Assembly: GCA_051453625.1 (NCBI GenBank)
Contig: JBOZIK010000001.1
Coordinates: forward strand, 204,062,786-204,126,785
DNA: 64,000 bases
Direction: 5' to 3'
From: Welwitschia mirabilis
Lineage: Eukaryota > Gnetophyta > Gnetopsida > Welwitschiales
The notes beneath the pieces are model-generated. The model made no database searches. It was not told the DNA's origin and worked only from the letters and a program-made list of their open reading frames with translations. The first letter of the stretch is position 1, and each line of letters begins with the position of its first letter. The position numbers and the translations under genes were made by a program. Below are positions 59,286 to 64,000 of this stretch, piece by piece.

Positions 59286-60960
59286 ATGGTAAGAAGAAAG
59301 GTAGAAAGAAATTTTAGAGGTAAAGAATAAGGCATAGAACAAACCAGATCTTAATATGAACCTCAGTTTTATCATGAGATACTTAAAAGAAGATTTAGGA
59401 CATGGTTAAGAAACTAGATAATTGCAAAAAGAACACTCAATTTTTAGAAGATGCACAGGGATTAGAACATAATCTACTTTATTCAGCTTGGTTGGAAGAT
59501 GATTATTTAACTTGTTTAGCATATTCCTAATCTAGTGGTAAGAGAATTTTATGCAAACATTCACAGAATTGATAACAATACTAGTGCATTTCAGACAGAA
59601 GTCAGAGATACTAATTTTCATACTATCTTAAGTTTTATTAATTATATACTTAATATAGATGATACCAATTTTTATCACTTTCACAATAATTCATTCAAAG
59701 GGATTTTTAGTTCTAAAATTGTCAATGTGTCTCAGTGTCAAATGAGTAATGTTTTGTTTGAGCATAGTAGAATGAAGTTTGTTAAAGACATTGAGAGAGA
59801 AAGATATGATTCTTGATGCCTTTTTTGTTGGTTTAGTAAATTTTATGATATTTTTATTAGAGGAGGTAGTTATAGCTATTACAAATGTAAACCTTCATTG
59901 TATAGTGCTTTCTCATGGGTTTTCAGATAGATTTGGGTTTTGTGTTATGCATGAATATTATTTCTTTATTTCATAAAGGGTAAACTCTAGGCCATCAATG
60001 TCTTATTAATCTAATCCTTAGTAATGTAAACATCTCAATGCCATAGTTAAATCTTATTACATAAAACAAACTATTAGTAAACTTTAGTAAGAAACAAAGA
60101 GCACCTATGATGCTATGTGAAGATAGAAGTAGGAGGATACCACTGATGCAAAGATCACTCTTCACTACTACTCATAGCTCTTCCATCATGAAAAAGGGAC
60201 TGAACACTATTGCAAAAACGGTTGAAAAGATTGAAAAAAACCTTCTAAGATTAAATAAACATAGATCTACAACAAGTAAAGGAGAGATACCAACAGAGAG
60301 TTGGGAATCCATGAGGACTTCCATATGGTCATACTTAGAGAAGGAGTTAGATGTAGAGGAAGTAAGATCATTAGCTTCATTTGGCATAGGATATGAATCA
60401 GGCTAAGCAGCAGATAGTGAGTCTCTAAAGGAGTCTTTTAGATATGACGCATAGGTTAAAAATAAGTATCAAACTCCCATAGAGTCACATGAGCAATGGA
60501 AGCCATAGGATATAGGTCCTTCTCAGTAGAGGTGAACACTGTAGGAAATCGAGTCTGAGAGCTCAGATGCTCCACTGCTTATATTTTGTCATCCTTATCA
60601 TAAGATCTCATTTAGCTAACCTACATAATCACCATTATCACTTAGATCCTCTTCATCACCACATGTACCTTCTTCACCTCCAATTTGTTCACCATCATCT
60701 CCACCTTTGCATATAGAGTCCATTCAATATGAATTAATCTCATTCATTTTGCTTCCATTCACCTTCATAGAGATCACCACTACTAGCTTCTTTGAGACTT
60801 CTATCACTTATTAAACATATTAATGTATAAGGAGATAGGTCTTTAAGGGCCTTGGTGAAACACCATAATGCCCCTCTAGGAAGAGGCACATATCAACACC
60901 TACTTCATCATCATCATACACACAGCCAACCTCCATCAACTATAATAACAACAATAGTGA
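59286..60960 (+). pseudogene. Additional ORF of Cop-E, decayed
   Basis: A possible start at 59286 opens MVRRKVERNFRGKE. The conserved block is in the open stretch 59535-59816: VREFYANIHRID, FQTEVRDTNFH, then FINYILNIDD and SFKGIF. A second open part (60107-60406) has MKKGLNTIAKTVEKIEKNLL, probably a coiled coil, and 60420-60960 is rich in Ser, Pro and acidic residues. The same order (basic start, FYAN block, helical part, acidic tail) fits Cop-A, Cop-D and, for the start, Cop-C. The ORF has the env position of Sirevirus-like elements, yet I see no convincing signal peptide or membrane segment. Its role is unknown. Confidence 0.65.
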
Positions 60961-61029
60961 TAAAGAAGGTCAAGATGAGCATTACATAAGTGCTTTAGAT
61001 CTCAGCGATTAGAGCTTTTTGTTGATATT

Positions 61030-61711
61030 CAAAAAGGGGAAGAAGTATATGAAAAATTAGTGGCAGATCAGTTGGATACTTTAGCTCCCACGATGAGGAC
61101 ACTCTATTGGGATTGAAGCTCTTGATTATAGAATCTTAGATAAGTTCCAAGAGTATCATCAATATCAATTCCTCATTATCATTTTAGCAACATTCATCTT
61201 GTGAAATACTTTTTTTTAATATCATGCTTATTATTTCATATATTCTGTCTAGCATAATTATCATTCTTATCTTATCCTTTCATTGAAATACTTCTTTATA
61301 TATACTAATTTAAATATTTTGATGGTCTAAATATTTTATTAGCACAAATTCCATTAGTTATGATTTAGTGGTTGATACACAATTGAACTTCATGCTCCGA
61401 AAAATGGTACACTGTTACTAGTATATTAATTTTAAAATGTTTACGTACTTTACTCTTTATATACATAGGTAAATGGAATATACATTTATATATCATCTAT
61501 TATTATGATTTTTTTTAAAATAGCTTAAGTGGTTCTAAATTTTGATTTATATATAGGTGGTTTTTTTTGATTTCAAGGGGCACATAACATGATTATTGAA
61601 ACTAGTAATTGATGTGTATTTCACTAGAATAAAATGTGTAATTTTAATTAATTAGTTGAGATTGTACTGATGAGATTTGCTAAGTTTTGGACATCATTAA
61701 AAGGGGGAGAT
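61030..61711 (+). promoter_or_regulatory. Two polypurine-tract-like stretches upstream of the 3' LTR
   Basis: AAAAGGGGGAGATT (about 61698-61711) directly precedes the LTR and is the expected plus-strand primer. A second tract, AAAAAGGGGAAGAAG (about 61031-61045), lies 670 bp upstream. Multiple polypurine tracts are a trait described for Sireviruses. Sequence between the two is AT-rich without ORFs. Confidence 0.65.
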
Positions 61712-63056
61712 TATTGGAAAATCTAATTTTGATGATTCCACTTCTCAAATATTTTGTTTCTTTATGTAGACAGGTTATTATAGGTAAATCAAACCTTGAA
61801 ATATACAAGATCATGATGGATCTTTAAAGAGACAATCTTACAAAAAGAATTAGACGCTAAACTATAAAATTAATTTATTTAAGACATCTAAGAAATTAAA
61901 GACATCTTAAGTGAAGATATCTAGTAAAGTGAAGATATCCTGAATATACTAAGCTATAATAGGTAATAGAGTCAATTCATTTTTTTAATAATATCTCATA
62001 TTTTAGGTAAGAAATGAACTTATACATCATAGATTTATGATCAAAGAGGTCCAAGGATACTACTGTGTGAAATTCATTAGAATCTAGGTAAGTTAACCTA
62101 AGACATCTACAAAAGTAAAGACGTCTACAAAATTCAAGATGTCTTGGATCAAAGTTCATGTTAATTAAAATCAAGAATACATAACTAGAGCATAGACATT
62201 AGCTATCTGCTACACGGTGATCACATACTCAAACGACTGCCTTCCAAGCTTAAACAGCTAGATCTTCCCATAATTATAAAGCATCAAAGTTAAAAATTAA
62301 AGAATAACTTTTTATCCCTTCATTAAATTAATCAAACTTATAGATCTTAAAAGAATAAGTAAAGGAAACCTCTCATAAAGAAATTAAAAGATTCAACAGC
62401 AAGGAGCTAGCATTGTTTCATTTCATGGATTTGGATCTTCATTGCAATCATATCCTTCATTTATACTTGTGATAACAATAAAAACTTCAAAGATCTTAAA
62501 GTCTTCATCAAAGCAAATCTAGGCTTGTTGTTGTATTGCATTTTAGTTATTCATTATAAAATATCTTATTATTGAATATTATTGTAAAGTCCATTTCTTG
62601 AATGTTAAATACATTATAAGGTAATCCTTGTAGAAGTGTTCATTGATTATTGTGATTTTAGGTAATTTTTAAATGTGAGGTTATTGGTTAGCTAGAAAAC
62701 CATTATTTCCTTATGAAAGAGAGAGTGCTACCATGCGAGGAGACTCTCATTATTATAAAGATTCATGGTATGCCTATGAAGACCACTATTCCATTGAGGG
62801 AAGAGAGTGCTATCTTGCAAGGAGACTCTCACTTGTTATAAGATTGGTAGTATGCCAAAAAACCATTATTTTTTGTATGTTAAGAATATCTAAAGGTGTG
62901 AGTAGAAGCTTACCTCTATATGTAGATGTACCTAGGTTGGAAAACCATATTATTTGATAAGATTATCTATTGTACACTTTCATTCTATTATTTGGTTTAA
63001 ATTTTTATTTGCTAAAACTCATTCACCTATTTACTATGAGTTGAAATTGATGCTTA
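61712..63056 (+). repeat. 3' LTR of Cop-E
   Basis: It starts TATTGGAAAATC (TG decayed to TA) and ends GATGCTTA (CA decayed to TA). It contains AAAGACGTCTAC near 62117 and several decayed octamers. Divergence from the 5' LTR by many substitutions and small indels shows that even this latest element of the nest is old. Confidence 0.85.
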
Positions 63057-64000
63057 ACTCCACATTGTCCAAGCATGATGTTTAGAATCTCCTTCCCTTG
63101 GATAAAATTCTCATTGACTTTTTTCAAATCAAATAGTTCCTATCTAACATGCTATAATTCATACATTAGTTTACTAATGTTAGCTTTAAGAGTTGGGTTT
63201 TTAGATAATAACCTATTGTAAGAACCTATTGAAAGAACCTCTTTTTTATTCATAAGCTAATTCATAAAAATGAAATCATTTTTTCATTTTAGCACATACC
63301 TTTTATAGCTTAATGAATTCTTTAGAAATTAAATCAAACTTATCTTGAAGTTTCATAATTATTTTAACTTACTGTCTGATTCAAATTCTTCTTTTCTTTC
63401 ATCATTTTCTTTTTGAATATGTATAATGGCCATGTGGGATGGATGAGCTTTTTGTAATTGAATGTTTCTACTTTAGTTGCATCTTCATCATCATCACATC
63501 CTATGAAAAAGAATTTCTTCTTCTTTGGTTCTTTTTTTATGATTTTCACTGCAATCTATTAAAGCTAGAACACTTTGAGGATCTATGTCCTCATGATCCA
63601 CAAACTCAACATTCTAATTTGAAAATATCTAACTTGAATAAAGTGAAGAGCTACTAGAAGTTTTACCTTTAGACTTACCTCTAGCTTGAAACTAGATGGT
63701 TTATGATAATCCTCCTTTCTTTTGTTCTTTTATGAGATAAGCATTTTGATTTATTCTATGATAAGTGCAAGTAGTTCTTCCACATCATCCTCAGAGTTAT
63801 CTCCATTTGATCCTTCTTTTATTTTTTCTTTAGAAGCTTGTCTTATATTTTTACTAGCTTTAAGAGTAATAGGTTTCTCTTTCAAAGCATTATCTTAAAT
63901 AAGATACATCTTGTAAGCCATTAGAGCACTTTGTAATTCTTCAATCTTCATTGAGTTAAAGTCTTTTAGTTCTTTCATGGCTATTGTTTTGGGCTTGTAT
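63057..64000 (-). pseudogene. Cop-D gag (resumed after Cop-E)
   Basis: The sequence picks up at the position corresponding to 19935 of Cop-A. Minus-strand content includes the coiled-coil-like segment (about 63350-63235) and the first zinc knuckle at 63613-63571. There the pattern C, x2, C, x4, H, x4, C is complete (VCGS, then GHRSSKC), but two residues are stops. Gag continues to the window end, and its start and the 5' LTR lie beyond. Confidence 0.75.

Larger units (their letters stand above)
54865..63056 (+). mobile_element. Cop-E: plus-strand family 1 copia element lacking pol
   Basis: LTRs at 54865-56225 and 61712-63056 enclose primer binding site, gag, a few codons of the pol end, octamer spacer, additional ORF and polypurine tract. 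It is inserted head-to-head into Cop-D. Flanking 5-mers are ACTTA and ACTCC, a partly decayed duplication. Protease, integrase, RT and RNase H are absent: gag sequence near 57960 passes into the pol C-terminus (NLKIEPCLIR, about 58085-58113) within about 130 bp. It would depend on enzymes of a complete relative such as Cop-A. Confidence 0.85.
47436..64000 (-). mobile_element. Cop-D: family 1 copia element, split by Cop-E, runs off the window
   Basis: It starts with a family 1 3' LTR at 47436 and continues, read backward, through additional ORF, spacer and pol up to 54864. There the plus-strand Cop-E sits. The same element resumes at 63057 exactly where Cop-A gag sequence predicts (compare 19935 onward), and its gag runs to the window end. 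Its 5' LTR is outside. It is inserted in Cop-H and carries a GC-richer foreign piece at 52673-52950. Confidence 0.85.

Noticed and set aside
60172-60387. 71-codon minus-strand ORF
   Set aside because: It is the shadow of the better supported plus-strand additional ORF of Cop-E.

Overview
The window looks like a stretch of nuclear repeat DNA from a flowering plant. It is very AT-rich and strongly CpG-depleted, and six runs of N mark assembly gaps. No intact host gene is visible. Nearly everything recognisable is LTR-retrotransposon debris of the Ty1/copia and Ty3/gypsy types, most of it on the minus strand, carrying many stop codons of the kind produced by methylcytosine decay (C to T and G to A). 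Nothing bacterial or viral-genome-like was seen: no operons, rRNA, tRNA or CRISPR.

Layout. 1-9950: a 77-bp direct repeat, a decayed copia fragment (about 900-2760), a solo gypsy LTR (3421-4764), simple and degenerate repeats, and unassignable AT-rich sequence. 9956-22824: one complete minus-strand copia element, here called Cop-A, bounded by an exact 5-bp target-site duplication (ACTAC). It is interrupted at 14628-16948 by a smaller element with 203-bp LTRs. 22825-26722: a tandem repeat running into a gap, then a chromovirus LTR and integrase remnant. 26723-31703: an Athila-like gypsy (Gyp-F). 31804-34855: a second fragment of that family, split by a solo-LTR-like insertion. 34856-39083: a second copia family (Cop-C). 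39090-42106: a gypsy gag-protease-RT remnant (Gyp-G). 42155-42997: a remarkable 20-bp repeat array. 43150-45920: a plus-strand, apparently intron-containing pseudogene that I cannot identify. 46490-47435: a copia RT-RNase H fragment (Cop-H), cut by the LTR of Cop-D (47436 to beyond the window). Cop-D is itself cut by plus-strand Cop-E (54865-63056).

The most interesting signals concern the copia families. Cop-A, Cop-D and Cop-E share LTRs of about 1.35-1.4 kb, an initiator-Met-type primer binding site, a long gag with two zinc knuckles, and an additional ORF between pol and the 3' LTR that carries a conserved FYAN-type block. These traits resemble the Sirevirus lineage. Cop-E and Cop-C both kept gag and the additional ORF while losing most or all of pol. 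Family 1 LTRs and pol-to-ORF spacers are studded with AGATGTCT/AGACATCT octamers, which are the two single-strand decay products of the palindrome AGACGTCT; several intact copies remain. Family 2 shows the same arrangement with GTCGAC. The 20-bp array (42155-42997) and a 19-bp array (14938-15165) show the same signature: one fixed unit position is TG or CA in nearly every unit and never CG.
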